Notes: generated from the letters alone by a model not told the origin. 64,000 nucleotides of DNA from Listeria cossartiae subsp. cayugensis (GCF_014229095.1 NZ_JAARZC010000001.1:310001-374000); one strand, 5' to 3'; positions 27,653-37,979 are shown, counted from the first letter of the stretch. A program made the numbers and translations.

Positions 27653-28822
27653 GTGAAGGGTTCACTCACAAAGTTTAAACAATTTTTTATTGAGAATAAG
27701 TTTGTGCTGGGGTTGCTGATTTTTTTACTAGTAGCGCTTGATATTTATGTGCTAACGAAGATTTCCTTTATTTTCGACCCACTAATGGTTATTCTTAAAA
27801 CCGTTGCAGCACCAATCATTTTAGCGGGGATTTCTTACTATTTATTTAATCCAATTATTGATTGGTTGGAGAAACATAAGTGGAAGCGTGGCTGGGCAAT
27901 TGCCTTGTTATACTTAGTGATTATTGGTTTAATCATTCTGCTATTTAGCTTTGTTATTCCGGCTGTCAAAGATCAGATTGTTAGCTTGTTCAAATCATTC
28001 CCGGGATACTGGGATCAAATTACACAGAAATTTGACGAGTTCAGTCGCTCGAGTTTGTTTGATCAAATAAAAGATAAATTAAACACGAATATGAGCGATA
28101 TAATGAAGACTGTTTCTACAAAAGGAACGTCCGTAATTAACAGTGCTATCTCAAGTATTGGCAGTATCGTCGGGACTGTAACAGAGGTTGTCTTAGCAAT
28201 CGTAACGACGCCGCTTGTTTTATTCTACTTACTAAAAGACGGGAAAAAATTGCCAGACTTTCTACTTAAAATGCTTCCAGTAAATGGTCGTGCGCATACT
28301 CGTCAAGTTCTTGGTGAAGCAAACCACCAAATCAGTTCTTACATCCGTGGACAAATTATCGTCAGCTTATGTATTGGTATTTTACTATTTATCGGTTATT
28401 TAATTATCGGTTTACCATATGCATTAACGCTTGCTATTATTGCCGCATGTACTAGTATAGTTCCTTACTTAGGGCCAGCAATTGCGATTACACCAGCCAT
28501 TATTATCGCGATTGTGACATCTCCTTGGTTATTAATTAAACTAATCATCGTATGGTGTGTTGTTCAATTACTTGAAGGTAAATTTATTTCACCACAAGTA
28601 ATGGGTAAAACATTAAAAGTACACCCAATTACGATTCTATTCGTTATTTTAGTAGCCGGAAATCTTTTCGGTATCCTAGGTGTTATCTTCGCAGTACCAG
28701 GTTACGCGGTGCTAAAAGTAATCGTAACGCATGTATTCATCTGGTTCAAACGAGTTTCCGGACTTTACGGTGAACAACCTGAAAGTGAATATGTGGCACC
28801 ACCCGCAGAAGAAAAAGAATAA
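27653..28822 (+). CDS. AI-2E family membrane transporter
   Basis: A 389-residue polytopic membrane protein of the AI-2E (TqsA/YdiK-like, PF01594) family. It has about seven to eight helices, including LVALDIYVLTKISFIF, the AAPIILAGISYYLFNP block typical of the family, and IGLPYALTLAIIAACTSIVPYLGPAIA near 260-290. Start GTG with AAGGTGG upstream. Members export autoinducer-2 or exchange ions; the substrate here cannot be told. It follows secA2 by 116 bases but has its own TATAAT at 27605. Confidence 0.85.
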   Translation: MKGSLTKFKQFFIENKFVLGLLIFLLVALDIYVLTKISFIFDPLMVILKTVAAPIILAGISYYLFNPIIDWLEKHKWKRGWAIALLYLVIIGLIILLFSFVIPAVKDQIVSLFKSFPGYWDQITQKFDEFSRSSLFDQIKDKLNTNMSDIMKTVSTKGTSVINSAISSIGSIVGTVTEVVLAIVTTPLVLFYLLKDGKKLPDFLLKMLPVNGRAHTRQVLGEANHQISSYIRGQIIVSLCIGILLFIGYLIIGLPYALTLAIIAACTSIVPYLGPAIAITPAIIIAIVTSPWLLIKLIIVWCVVQLLEGKFISPQVMGKTLKVHPITILFVILVAGNLFGILGVIFAVPGYAVLKVIVTHVFIWFKRVSGLYGEQPESEYVAPPAEEKE

Positions 28823-28830
28823 TAAGTGAA

Positions 28831-28876
28831 AAGCACTATCAGTAGAAAAGGCGATTTTTTCTATCTGGTAGTGTTT
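28831..28876 (+). terminator. Intrinsic terminator
   Basis: AAGCACTATCAGTAGAAAA pairs across a short loop with TTTTCTATCTGGTAGTGTTT. Confidence 0.8.
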
Positions 28877-28897
28877 CTTTGTGTTGGAATGACAACG

Positions 28898-28929
28898 TTC
28901 ACAAAAAAGACATAATTTTCTTCTTTACA
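28898..28929 (+). promoter_or_regulatory. TTCACAAAAAAGACA box and -35 upstream of the WxL cluster
   Basis: TTCACAAAAAAGACA (28898-28912) matches the box of the two promoters at 17966 and 18145 in all but one base. TTTACA (28924-28929) lies at the same 26-base distance as their -35 elements. A clear -10 box 17 bases on is not visible. About 160 nt of leader would follow. Confidence 0.5.
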
Positions 28930-29086
28930 AGCTAATCTCAGCAATAATGCCAATTGTGTGTAATATTTATTACAAAAACGAGAAAGGGATATGATGTTTT
29001 TCTCTTTTTGTAATAAATTGTACATTGAATTGACTCTTTTTTCATCATAATATGAAGCCAACGCATGACGAAAGGGGAAATAAAAA

Positions 29087-29800
29087 ATGATTATCAAAAA
29101 AACATTAATTGTAGGATTAATTGGCATAAGTTCAGTCACACTTTTTGCACCATCAGCTTTTGCAGTAACTTCTGAGGGAGAATCAAAGGCTTCCATTACA
29201 TTTGAAGCGGGGACTGGGGTTGTCAATCCGGTTGATCCGGAAAATCCAACGAAACCGATTGACCCGTTAGATCCGAGTAATCCAACTGACCCGGGAACTG
29301 GAAATACTGGTTCACTGACAATGGATTATGTTTCTTCGGTTAATTTCGGACAACAAGAAGTATCGACGACAGAACAAAGCTATTCATCGACTTCCAGAAA
29401 GCCATTTATTCAAGTATCTGACCGTCGTGGAACAGGAGCTGGTTGGAAAGTTACTGCCACAGCGACAGCATTCCAAGATGAAAATGGCGCAGCTTCTCTA
29501 TCGGGCGCAAAACTATCCTTTAAAAACGGAGAAACTGCTTCTGCAAGTACAACCGCGACAACACCGACTGCGGCTCAAACTGTAGAACTACCAACAGATG
29601 GAACTTCTATCGTTAATGTTGTTTCCGCGAAAGCATCTGAAGGTATGGGGACATGGATTAATCGTTGGTTTGGCGCAACACCGAACGACACAGCTAGCTT
29701 AAATGACAATGTACAACTAACGATACCAGCGGGGAGCGCAACAATTGGAGACCATGAAGCAACGATTACATGGACATTATCTGACGCGCCAGGAGTTTAA
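29087..29800 (+). CDS. WxL domain surface protein, small
   Basis: A 237-residue exported protein. Signal peptide 1-27, then a Pro-Asp-rich linker (NPVDPENPTKPIDP and similar, about 45-75), then a WxL cell-surface domain. The first motif is GAGWKVTATA and the second ITWTLSDAP near the C-terminus. WxL domains bind peptidoglycan noncovalently. It is the first of three cluster genes; GGGG lies at the ribosome binding site. Confidence 0.85.
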   Translation: MIIKKTLIVGLIGISSVTLFAPSAFAVTSEGESKASITFEAGTGVVNPVDPENPTKPIDPLDPSNPTDPGTGNTGSLTMDYVSSVNFGQQEVSTTEQSYSSTSRKPFIQVSDRRGTGAGWKVTATATAFQDENGAASLSGAKLSFKNGETASASTTATTPTAAQTVELPTDGTSIVNVVSAKASEGMGTWINRWFGATPNDTASLNDNVQLTIPAGSATIGDHEATITWTLSDAPGV

Positions 29801-29801
29801 A

Positions 29802-29839
29802 AATTTTGCGTTTAGAATTTCATTTCTAGACGCAAAATT
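29802..29839 (+). terminator. Terminator between the small WxL gene and the DUF916 gene
   Basis: A 16-bp perfect stem (29802-29817 with 29824-29839) and a T-run. It should make the first gene more abundant than the next two; the following gene begins 30 bases later with no obvious promoter of its own. Confidence 0.82.
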
Positions 29840-29869
29840 TTTATTAAAGACGATGGAAGGAAGGTTTAA

Positions 29870-30889
29870 TTGAAAAAAAGTTTTCTTAGTTTATTGTTCA
29901 TTGTTCCATTACTAGTGACATTCAGCAATTTTACAGAAGCAAAAGCGGCAGAGGGTGATGTTGGCTACTCTGTGCAGGCTAAAATCCCTGCCAATCAAAT
30001 AGACAAAAAGCAAACTTACTTCGATTTGGAAATGAAACCTAAACAAAAACAAACCGTAGAAATCGAAGTAATGAATAGCTCGAATGAAGAAATTCAAGTG
30101 GAAGCAGCTGTCAATTACGCGTCCACCAACCGAACTGGTCTGATAGATTACACGAAAAACGACCTAACTAAAAAAGATAAAAGTTTAAAATATCCACTTC
30201 CAGAACTAGCTAAAATTCCAGACGACCAACAACTCCTAACTATTCCAGTAAATGGCAAAAAGACCGTCCAAGTCACGATTGAAATGCCAGATGAATCCAT
30301 AGATGGCGTTGTTTTGGGCGCAGTGCAATTTAAAAAGAAAAACACAACTGAGACGAAACAAACAAAAGGTGTCTCACTGAAAAATGAATATTCCTATATT
30401 GTTGGCATGCAGTTATCTGAAACCGACAAACTAGTCAAACCACATATGAATTTACTAAGCATCAAGCCAACTCTAATCAACTATCACACAGCAGTCGCTG
30501 CCAAATTACAAAACGACCAACCTGTCATTATCAAAAATTTAAGTATTGATGCGAAAGTCTACCAGCATAACTCAGACAAAATGCTCTATCAAATGAAAAA
30601 AGCAGATATGACAATGGCGCCAAATTCCAATTTTGATTTTGGAATTGACTGGGGAAACAAGCCGCTAAAAGAAGGTAAATACCGACTGAAAATGACGGCC
30701 ACAGATGGCGTAGAAACATGGAAGTGGGATGAAACTTTCACCATTGGTAAAGAAGGACAAGCTTTAAATAATAAAGCCGTTGATTTAAAACAAACGAACG
30801 AATGGATCTATGTTGCAATTGCAGCGGGTGCGTTACTTGTGATACTGCTTATTATTTTCCTAATTAGAAAACGAAGAAAAGAACACTAA
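29870..30889 (+). CDS. DUF916/DUF3324 surface protein of the WxL system
   Basis: A 339-residue bitopic protein. Signal peptide 1-24, extracellular immunoglobulin-like DUF916 and DUF3324 domains (about 30-295), a membrane helix (IYVAIAAGALLVILLIIFLI, about 313-332) and the tail RKRRKEH. Such proteins bind WxL proteins and peptidoglycan at the membrane. It starts with TTG (GGAAGG upstream). It is flanked by the two WxL genes. No small LPXTG partner gene is present. Confidence 0.85.
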   Translation: MKKSFLSLLFIVPLLVTFSNFTEAKAAEGDVGYSVQAKIPANQIDKKQTYFDLEMKPKQKQTVEIEVMNSSNEEIQVEAAVNYASTNRTGLIDYTKNDLTKKDKSLKYPLPELAKIPDDQQLLTIPVNGKKTVQVTIEMPDESIDGVVLGAVQFKKKNTTETKQTKGVSLKNEYSYIVGMQLSETDKLVKPHMNLLSIKPTLINYHTAVAAKLQNDQPVIIKNLSIDAKVYQHNSDKMLYQMKKADMTMAPNSNFDFGIDWGNKPLKEGKYRLKMTATDGVETWKWDETFTIGKEGQALNNKAVDLKQTNEWIYVAIAAGALLVILLIIFLIRKRRKEH

Positions 30890-30906
30890 AGAAAGGGGCT
30901 GGCGAA

Positions 30907-33372
30907 ATGGCTTTCAAAAAAATAATCATTGTATTGACCACGGCGGCTCTTTTTCTTGGTTTTAAAGTAGTTATAGCGGCGGAAAATGGGAGTACTGATT
31001 TAGCAGCAAATGAGGCGATAGTTACCAATTTTGCAGAATTGAAAAAAGCAATTTCAGAAGATAATGGGATTGATACGGTTTATTTAGGTGCAGATGTTGA
31101 GCTATCAGGTGGTATTATTATCCCAGCGTCGAAAAGCAGCTTCACTTTATCAGGGAAAAATCCAGCAACGGGCGAAATTCATACATTAACAGAAACGATG
31201 GCATCATCAGGTGCCCAGAGCAGTGTCATTACCGTTAATACAAACGCGGGAACGAAAGAAACGACATTAAAAGATATTAATATTATTGGGAAAAATTACT
31301 ATGGTACGATTTCGGTTTATGGGGCGGCGAAAAATGTCGTGCAAAACTATGAAAATATCCGTTATCAAGGACCGCAAATGATATACAATCTGAATGGTAC
31401 AGCGAATTTTCGAGGAACGAATGATGTAACGATAGCATCAGTTGTCAGTGGTTCCGCGACACCAAATGAAGTGGCTGAAATTAAAGGTGTGAGTGTATCC
31501 GGGAAGCTAAACATTAATCATGCGAGCTCCAATGCGAATAGCGTTTTTTGGTTTGGCGGTGGGACTGCAGAAGTGAATACTTTTACGGTGGAAGAAAATG
31601 CAGATGTGACGGTACTTTCTAATGGAACGGGAATGTTTTATCGTTCGGGAACGAAGCCAATCGATATTGATGTGAAAAAGAATGCGAAGTTGGATATTAC
31701 TTCTAACAATAATATTTTTCGAGATACACCGGGCGGGGCGGTTAAAATCGCTGAAGGTGCGGATGTGACGATGACGAAAACAGCTGGCGCGAATCCACTA
31801 CTTTGGTCCGCAGGTGATATCACTGTAAGTCCTGATGCACGCTTAATTTTGAATAAAACAGGCGGGACTGGTTACATAATTCAGTTTTACAATGCGACAG
31901 CGAAGTTAGATATTCAAAATCCGCGGAGCTTTTTGATTGCGACAAATTCGAATGCGCCGATGTTTTACTGGCCGTCTGGAAATGCATTTAATTTAGATGC
32001 GCAAATGGTGAATTACTGGGATACGGCGGGAGCAATTGACCGAACTGATGCACCATCGCAAATGTTTAATTTACCGAGTGGCGAAAATGTGACGGGGAGC
32101 TTGACTTATACAGGGACAACGACGAAAATCCTTGCTAGTAATGCAGGAATGACAGCGACAAATTTTAATCAAAATACGGCTCGGATGATTGCGATGGGTC
32201 GCCTTGAAGGAACGATAAATCCAGTCGACGATGCAGACAATGAAGTCACTGGAACCGCAACCCCGAATGCGTTTGTTAGTATTGCATATACCGAAAATGG
32301 TGAGAATAAACTTTTAAAAGGGCAAGCAGATAGCGCGGGGGATTATCGAATAGCTATCCCCAGTGGTTTTATAAAGCCCTACATTGATTTAACTACTACA
32401 ATTACGCAGGATCAAAAACGGATTACGTTAGATAATGTGACTGTAGAAGACGTATCACCGCCTAGTGGGGAAGCCGTTACGCAAGTTTTAAACCTCGGGG
32501 AGCCACTTCCAGATGTATCTAAACTAGTATCCAATATTACTGATCACTCGGATAACACAGTTGGTGCAGGTGTCACAACAACATTACGAAGCGCACCAGA
32601 CACTAATGTATTTGGACCGGCAGAAGCAATTGTTCGCTTAGAAGATAAGGCACACAATTATGTCGACATCCGAGTACCTGTTTTTATTAAAGATGATATG
32701 ACTGAAATACAAGACGATAAAGCTTTACGAGCGGCTGACTTTTCCGTGAATTTAAAAGAAATCATTGAGCTGAACGACGCAGAAATGCAGCAATTAATTT
32801 TAACGAAATCAGCTGCAAAAGCGTTTAATATCGAAACGGGCGAGGACTTAACGGCGCAAGTGAAAGTAACTAGTACCAATTTGGAAAAAGAAACTGGTTC
32901 CTATACAGCGACAATTCAAATTGGAAATTTAACGAAAGAAATTGCGATTCAAGTTACTGGTGAGTTGAAATTCAACCATGTACCAGAAACGATTTCTTTC
33001 GAATCTATCAAGCTTAATGAGCAAAAAAGTATTGCGAAACGAAACGCGGACTTTGATTTATCCGTGCTTGATTCAAGAGGAGCGGATAGCCAGTTTAGCG
33101 TGACAGCGACAGTGAAATCACCACTTACTTCTACGACTAATCCAGCACATATTTTGCCAAATGGGCTGATTTTCATTGATCACACTGGGGAGAAAAAACA
33201 GCTTTCCGATGAACCAATTACCATTTTTCAGTCGCAGTCGGCTAGTGAAATGATTGTTCCGATTGAATGGGCAGATGACCGCGGAATTCTTGTGGAAGTG
33301 GATGCGGCGGAAGCATATGTAGATGAAAATTATGAAACAACGATTGAGTGGACTTTGACGGATGCTCCTTAG
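30907..33372 (+). CDS. Large WxL domain surface protein
   Basis: An 821-residue exported protein. A signal sequence (about 1-23) is followed by a long region of Asn/Val-rich repeats (about 40-430) that looks like a parallel beta-helix (TNAGTKETTLKDINI, NNIFRDTPGGAV). Ig-like domains follow around 440-680, and a C-terminal WxL domain ends TIEWTLTDAP, almost the same motif as the small WxL protein. It ends just before a terminator. Cell-surface adhesion or carbohydrate binding is plausible but not shown. Confidence 0.83.
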   Translation: MAFKKIIIVLTTAALFLGFKVVIAAENGSTDLAANEAIVTNFAELKKAISEDNGIDTVYLGADVELSGGIIIPASKSSFTLSGKNPATGEIHTLTETMASSGAQSSVITVNTNAGTKETTLKDINIIGKNYYGTISVYGAAKNVVQNYENIRYQGPQMIYNLNGTANFRGTNDVTIASVVSGSATPNEVAEIKGVSVSGKLNINHASSNANSVFWFGGGTAEVNTFTVEENADVTVLSNGTGMFYRSGTKPIDIDVKKNAKLDITSNNNIFRDTPGGAVKIAEGADVTMTKTAGANPLLWSAGDITVSPDARLILNKTGGTGYIIQFYNATAKLDIQNPRSFLIATNSNAPMFYWPSGNAFNLDAQMVNYWDTAGAIDRTDAPSQMFNLPSGENVTGSLTYTGTTTKILASNAGMTATNFNQNTARMIAMGRLEGTINPVDDADNEVTGTATPNAFVSIAYTENGENKLLKGQADSAGDYRIAIPSGFIKPYIDLTTTITQDQKRITLDNVTVEDVSPPSGEAVTQVLNLGEPLPDVSKLVSNITDHSDNTVGAGVTTTLRSAPDTNVFGPAEAIVRLEDKAHNYVDIRVPVFIKDDMTEIQDDKALRAADFSVNLKEIIELNDAEMQQLILTKSAAKAFNIETGEDLTAQVKVTSTNLEKETGSYTATIQIGNLTKEIAIQVTGELKFNHVPETISFESIKLNEQKSIAKRNADFDLSVLDSRGADSQFSVTATVKSPLTSTTNPAHILPNGLIFIDHTGEKKQLSDEPITIFQSQSASEMIVPIEWADDRGILVEVDAAEAYVDENYETTIEWTLTDAP

Positions 33373-33404
33373 AAAACCTGTTAGCAAAAGTTAACAGGTT
33401 TTTT
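33373..33404 (+). terminator. Terminator of the WxL cluster
   Basis: AAAACCTGTTA (33373-33383) pairs with TAACAGGTTTT (33392-33402) with following T residues. Confidence 0.9.
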
Positions 33405-33485
33405 AGTGTTATAAGCCCTTTGTTTTTCTAAATGCGATAGATTTTCGTATAATAGCGGTAAGTAATTTGCGAAAGGTGGGAAAGC

Positions 33486-34889
33486 ATGACTTCCGTAATG
33501 TGGTTTCGAAGAGATCTTCGAGTAAGTGATAATAAAGCTCTCTATCATGCTAGTAAAGAGGACGATTTGATTTTGTTATTCCAAGTAAATCCAGCCCAGT
33601 TCATCACAGGAAGTCCTAGTCACCAAGCTTTTTTTGCAAGTGTGGCTCATTTTCAGCAAGAACTCGCTAAAACTGCCCGTTTGCAAATCATGTTTGGCGA
33701 CCCGATGGAATGTTTGCAACAACTGAAAGAAGCAGTACCCACATGGGATAAAGTATTTTTCAATCGCGATGAAACTGGCTACGGGGCAAGTCGGGACGCG
33801 GCGGCGCAACAGTTCTTTGATGAGCAACAAATCGAGGTCCACGCCTTTCACGACAGCTACCTTCATTCAGCCGAAGAAGTAAAGAAATCCCCCACCGAAT
33901 ACTACAAAATTTTCACCCCGTATTATAAAAAATGGCGCGAAGAAATCAAGGAAATGCCATTAAAAGTCACATTAAAGCCGGAAAATATCAGGAAAGAAAG
34001 CATATTTCCAAAATATGAAGAACAGTTTGCGGAACTGGTTCGCGATGTACCTAGTCTTGATAACGGCGAACAAGCTGCAAACGCTCGGTTAGCGAGCTTT
34101 ATTAAAGAAGATTTAACCGATTACGATAAAGCGAGGGATTTTCCGGAATTGGATAAAACAAGCCATTTATCACGCTATTTACGTACAGGTGAAATTTCGA
34201 TTCGGACGATTTGGCAGGCGCTTCAACAAACGGAAACCACAGAAGGCCGAGCGACTTTCGAAAAAGAGCTGTGTTGGCGCGACTTTTATAATATGATTTA
34301 TGTTTCTTTTCCTGAACAAAAAAATGAGCCAATCCAAGAAAATTATCGTTATATTGAATGGGAAAATAACCGTGTGTTTTTCAAGCGTTGGCAAGAAGGG
34401 CAAACGGGATTTCCGCTCGTTGATGCAGCGATGCGCCAATTAAAAGAGACTGGCTGGATGCACAACCGATTGCGAATGATTACAGCTTCTTTTTTAACAA
34501 AAGATTTACTGATTGATTGGCGTTTTGGCGAAAAATATTTTCAACAAATGTTGATTGATTATGACTCGGCGAGTAATATCGGTGGTTGGCAGTGGGCGGC
34601 TTCGACTGGAACGGATGCGGTGCCGTACTTTAGGATTTTTAATCCAACAACGCAATCAGAAAAATTTGATCCGACTGGCAAATTTATTCGAATGTATGTA
34701 AAAGAATTGGCGAATATACCGGATAAATTTATCCATCAACCAGAGAAAATGTCGGAAACAGAGCAAAAGGAGCATGGCATAATTATTGGAAAAGACTATC
34801 CGCTTCCAATTGTTGACCATAAAGAACGGCGGAAATTAGCCATTGCACGCTATGAGTTTAGCAAGGAGCATTACAGGGGAAATATATAG
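33486..34889 (+). CDS. phr: Deoxyribodipyrimidine photolyase
   Basis: A 467-residue class I CPD photolyase that uses FAD and light to reverse cyclobutane pyrimidine dimers. The N-terminal antenna domain starts MTSVMWFRRDLRVSDN. The FAD domain has LSRYLRTGEISIR, WRDFYNMI, GFPLVDAAMRQL, NRLRMITASFL and WQWAASTGTDA, the conserved DNA and cofactor site. The tryptophans of the electron path appear present. A TATAAT at 33448 is the likely -10. Single-gene unit. Confidence 0.95.
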   Translation: MTSVMWFRRDLRVSDNKALYHASKEDDLILLFQVNPAQFITGSPSHQAFFASVAHFQQELAKTARLQIMFGDPMECLQQLKEAVPTWDKVFFNRDETGYGASRDAAAQQFFDEQQIEVHAFHDSYLHSAEEVKKSPTEYYKIFTPYYKKWREEIKEMPLKVTLKPENIRKESIFPKYEEQFAELVRDVPSLDNGEQAANARLASFIKEDLTDYDKARDFPELDKTSHLSRYLRTGEISIRTIWQALQQTETTEGRATFEKELCWRDFYNMIYVSFPEQKNEPIQENYRYIEWENNRVFFKRWQEGQTGFPLVDAAMRQLKETGWMHNRLRMITASFLTKDLLIDWRFGEKYFQQMLIDYDSASNIGGWQWAASTGTDAVPYFRIFNPTTQSEKFDPTGKFIRMYVKELANIPDKFIHQPEKMSETEQKEHGIIIGKDYPLPIVDHKERRKLAIARYEFSKEHYRGNI

Positions 34890-34896
34890 ATAATGA

Positions 34897-34928
34897 GTCA
34901 ATCATTTAATTAAATGGTTGACTTTTTT
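34897..34928 (+). terminator. Terminator of phr
   Basis: GTCAATCATTTAA (34897-34909) pairs with TTAAATGGTTGAC (34910-34922), then T-run. Confidence 0.85.
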
Positions 34929-35026
34929 GTGGCAGTATTCACAAATGGTGAGTCTTGAGCAACCTTCTAGGAGTAGGGATAGAGGTATGTTAAAATTCAC
35001 TTATCAAGTGATAAGGGGGAATCACA

Positions 35027-35440
35027 ATGACGCAATTTTTAAAGCTATTTTTAACGAGTGCAGTAGTGTTTTTGATTTTTGATCTTTTTTGGTTACTCGT
35101 AGCTTCTAAGAAAATGTATCAACAATTTATTGGGGGCTTAATGGGGGATGTCCGGTTAGCGCCGGCGGTTATTTTTTACTTTATTTATGTTGTGGGCGTT
35201 ACTTTTTTTGTATTATTACCGGGGACAGAGAAAGGAAGTCTAGGTTATACGATTTTGGCAGGGGCGCTTTTTGGCTTGGTTTGTTACGCAACTTATGATT
35301 TGACGAACTTAGCGACATTGAAAGATTGGCCAATTACGATGACGATTATTGATCTTGTTTGGGGGACATTTGTAACGACCGTGACTTCGGTAATTGTCTA
35401 TTTTATTAATCTACATTTCTTCTCGGGGGCAGGTTCGTGA
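35027..35440 (+). CDS. DUF2177 family membrane protein
   Basis: A 137-residue protein with about four membrane helices, DLFWLL and YATYDLTNLATLKDWP being the conserved patches of the DUF2177 family. It starts after AAGGGGGAATCACA and its stop overlaps the next gene start (GTGATG), suggesting translational coupling. Function unknown. Confidence 0.75.
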   Translation: MTQFLKLFLTSAVVFLIFDLFWLLVASKKMYQQFIGGLMGDVRLAPAVIFYFIYVVGVTFFVLLPGTEKGSLGYTILAGALFGLVCYATYDLTNLATLKDWPITMTIIDLVWGTFVTTVTSVIVYFINLHFFSGAGS

Positions 35441-37209
35441 TGGTGGAGTCTGAGAGCAAACGTCTATTACAAAGTATGCTAAACGGGGCAGCAGAGGTAA
35501 TTAGTAAAAAAGATGAGCTGAATCGAATTAACGTATTCCCTGTAGCAGACGGGGATACGGGCAGTAATTTAGCTTCGTTAATGCAAGCGATTATTGATCA
35601 TGTTTCCCTGAAAGACTACTCAACAAAGGAGTTACTGGAAGAAGTGGCTAGTGCGGCTTTAATCGGGGCGCGAGGCAATTCGGGGATGATTTTTGCACAA
35701 TATTTAAATGCTGTTGCGGAAAGTTATCATCATTTGGAGTCTACTTTTGACGGGTTAGTTCAAGCGTTTCAAAAAGCTGTTCATAAAGCCTATGATGCTT
35801 TGCTTGATCCGAAAGAAGGGACGATTTTATCAGTGATGAAGGCGTGGTCGGAGGCACTTGCTGGGTCGTATGAAGTGGATAGATCTTTTCCGAAATCGTT
35901 ATTAAATGCGCAAATCGTCGCGGAGCAAGCGTTAATTAACACGGAATTTCAAATGCCGATTTTACGGAAAAATCGTTTAGTGGACTCGGGGGCGAAAGGT
36001 TTTTATTATTTTATCGCGGGATTAACGAATGCTTATTGCGGCGGAGCGGTTTCTGCGCCAGTCAGTGTGGCAGTAAAAGAACAATTGGAAGAACATGTCC
36101 ATTTTGAGACGAGTGAGCCAGTTTATCGCTATTGTTCGGAATTTATTATCAAGCAAGCGACTGTCTCTCATCAAACGTTGCGCGAGATTTTGGCGTTTCA
36201 AGGGGATTCGCTCGTAATTGCCGGCAATGAAAAACAAATCAAAATCCACATCCATACAAATGAGCCTCAGGAAGTTTTGCATAGTCTCTCGGAATATGGC
36301 GTGATGACGTATCAAAAAGTCGATGATATGCGGCTTCAATATGAAGTAACGAAAAAGCCGCGCGCGAAAATTGCGATAGTGACAGATTCGATTGCTGATT
36401 TGCCAGAAGCATTTTTACTGGAACATCAAGTGCATGTGTTGCCAATGAATATTTTAGCGGGAGAGGAAAATTTTCTTGATAAATTGACGATTGGACCGGC
36501 GCTGATACAAAGAAAACTTGCGCAACATTGTGATATGAGTACAGCGCAGCCAACGATACGAACCGTGGATGCCTTGCTGTCATTTTTAGAAAATAAATAT
36601 GAACATGTGCTTGTTATCACGGTTTCGGCTAAATTAAGTGGAACGTATCAATTGATTAAGCAGCGAATCAAAGCGCGCAATTTGTCTTCGGACTGGATTC
36701 GTGTGATTGATTCGAAGCTGAACTCAGTCGCGCAAGGTCTTTTAGTGAAGCAAGCGGTAGCGTTAGTCGAGGCAGGCGAAACTTGGGAAGACGTTTGCCA
36801 GAAAATCGAACAATTGATTGAGCGGACTTTCATCTATGTCGCAGTTGCTGATTTGTCGCCAATGGTGCAATCTGGGAGAATTCCACGGGTTTTAGGCAAA
36901 CTTGCGCAGAAATTATCGCTGTATCCGATTGTGAGCTTGGATGAGTCCGGGGACGGAAAATTGATTGGTATATCGTTTAGCCAAACGCAAAGTATGAAAA
37001 AAATCATAAAAAAAGTCACCAAATTACAACTGAAAGAGCTAGCGATTACGCATGTTTCTTCAGAACGTGATGCGGAAATTTGGCAGAAGCAATTTGAAAA
37101 GGAAACAGGAGAAGCTGGATATCTCGTGGATAGTTCGGCAGCAATTGCCATTAGCGCAGGGCTTGGAAGTGTCGCGGTCGCCGGGATTAAAAAGGAGGAA
37201 ACAAGATGA
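35440..37209 (+). CDS. DhaL-DegV fusion protein (FakA-like plus FakB-like)
   Basis: About 589 residues. The N-terminal DhaL nucleotide-binding domain (about 10-195) carries [13 protein letters not shown] and [12 protein letters not shown], the Mg-ATP motifs. A middle domain (about 210-295) has YRYCSEFII and [15 protein letters not shown], typical of FakA. A C-terminal DegV fatty-acid-binding domain (about 303-589) has [14 protein letters not shown] and KLSGTYQ. So kinase and fatty-acid carrier, usually separate proteins, are in one chain. The probable role is phosphorylating bound fatty acids for phospholipid synthesis. The start is either GTG 35437 or ATG 35440. Confidence 0.8.
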   Translation: MVESESKRLLQSMLNGAAEVISKKDELNRINVFPVADGDTGSNLASLMQAIIDHVSLKDYSTKELLEEVASAALIGARGNSGMIFAQYLNAVAESYHHLESTFDGLVQAFQKAVHKAYDALLDPKEGTILSVMKAWSEALAGSYEVDRSFPKSLLNAQIVAEQALINTEFQMPILRKNRLVDSGAKGFYYFIAGLTNAYCGGAVSAPVSVAVKEQLEEHVHFETSEPVYRYCSEFIIKQATVSHQTLREILAFQGDSLVIAGNEKQIKIHIHTNEPQEVLHSLSEYGVMTYQKVDDMRLQYEVTKKPRAKIAIVTDSIADLPEAFLLEHQVHVLPMNILAGEENFLDKLTIGPALIQRKLAQHCDMSTAQPTIRTVDALLSFLENKYEHVLVITVSAKLSGTYQLIKQRIKARNLSSDWIRVIDSKLNSVAQGLLVKQAVALVEAGETWEDVCQKIEQLIERTFIYVAVADLSPMVQSGRIPRVLGKLAQKLSLYPIVSLDESGDGKLIGISFSQTQSMKKIIKKVTKLQLKELAITHVSSERDAEIWQKQFEKETGEAGYLVDSSAAIAISAGLGSVAVAGIKKEETR

Positions 37210-37979
37210 TGTATGGGATAGTAGCAATCGCTTTACTTGTTTATTTTGTACTTTGGTTTATTATTTCGAAAATAAAAGGGAAATATTCGCTCGTTGATAT
37301 TGCTTGGGGTGGAGGCTTTGTAGTTGTAGCTTGGACTGGATTTTTAACTACTTTTAGCGTAACTACTCAAAGTATTACTATCCTTATTTTAGTTACGATT
37401 TGGGGAGTGCGTTTATTTTGGCATTTAGCTCGTCGTAACTGGAATAAGCCAGAAGATTACCGCTACGTCAATATGCGCAAACGCTGGGGAACGACGCTAG
37501 TAAATTTGAAAGCTTTTTTAAATGTGTTTGTATTGCAAGGAGTGCTCTTATTTATTATCGCTTTGCCGATTACGCATAGTTTTGCTAATGAGTCTGCGGC
37601 ATTCGCTTGGTGGCAAATTCTCGGTATCGTTATCTGGATTATTGGCTTCATTTTTGAAGTTGGCGGTGATTTGCAACTAGAAAACTTTAAAAAGGATCCA
37701 GCTAACAAAGGAAAATTACTAACAACCGGTTTTTGGTCTGTTACGCGGCATCCGAATTATTTCGGGGAAGCACTTAGCTGGTGGGGTGTATTTTTAGTCG
37801 CATTAACGCAAATGACTGATTTTTGGCTGATCACTAGCCCAATCGTTATCACGCTATTGTTATTATTTGTTTCCGGGGTTCCGTTGCTAGAGAAAAAATA
37901 TCAAGGTCGAAAAGATTTCGAAGCTTACGCGAATAAAACGTCCAAATTTTTCCCTTTTATTGGTAAAAAAGGTCTGTAA
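37206..37979 (+). CDS. DUF1295 membrane protein (steroid 5-alpha-reductase-like fold)
   Basis: A 257-residue membrane protein with about seven helices and the conserved DUF1295/isoprenylcysteine methyltransferase-like core: [50 protein letters not shown] and [27 protein letters not shown]. The start overlaps the stop of the fusion gene (ATGATGA-type), so it is coupled with it. Biological substrate unknown. Confidence 0.82.
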   Translation: MMYGIVAIALLVYFVLWFIISKIKGKYSLVDIAWGGGFVVVAWTGFLTTFSVTTQSITILILVTIWGVRLFWHLARRNWNKPEDYRYVNMRKRWGTTLVNLKAFLNVFVLQGVLLFIIALPITHSFANESAAFAWWQILGIVIWIIGFIFEVGGDLQLENFKKDPANKGKLLTTGFWSVTRHPNYFGEALSWWGVFLVALTQMTDFWLITSPIVITLLLLFVSGVPLLEKKYQGRKDFEAYANKTSKFFPFIGKKGL

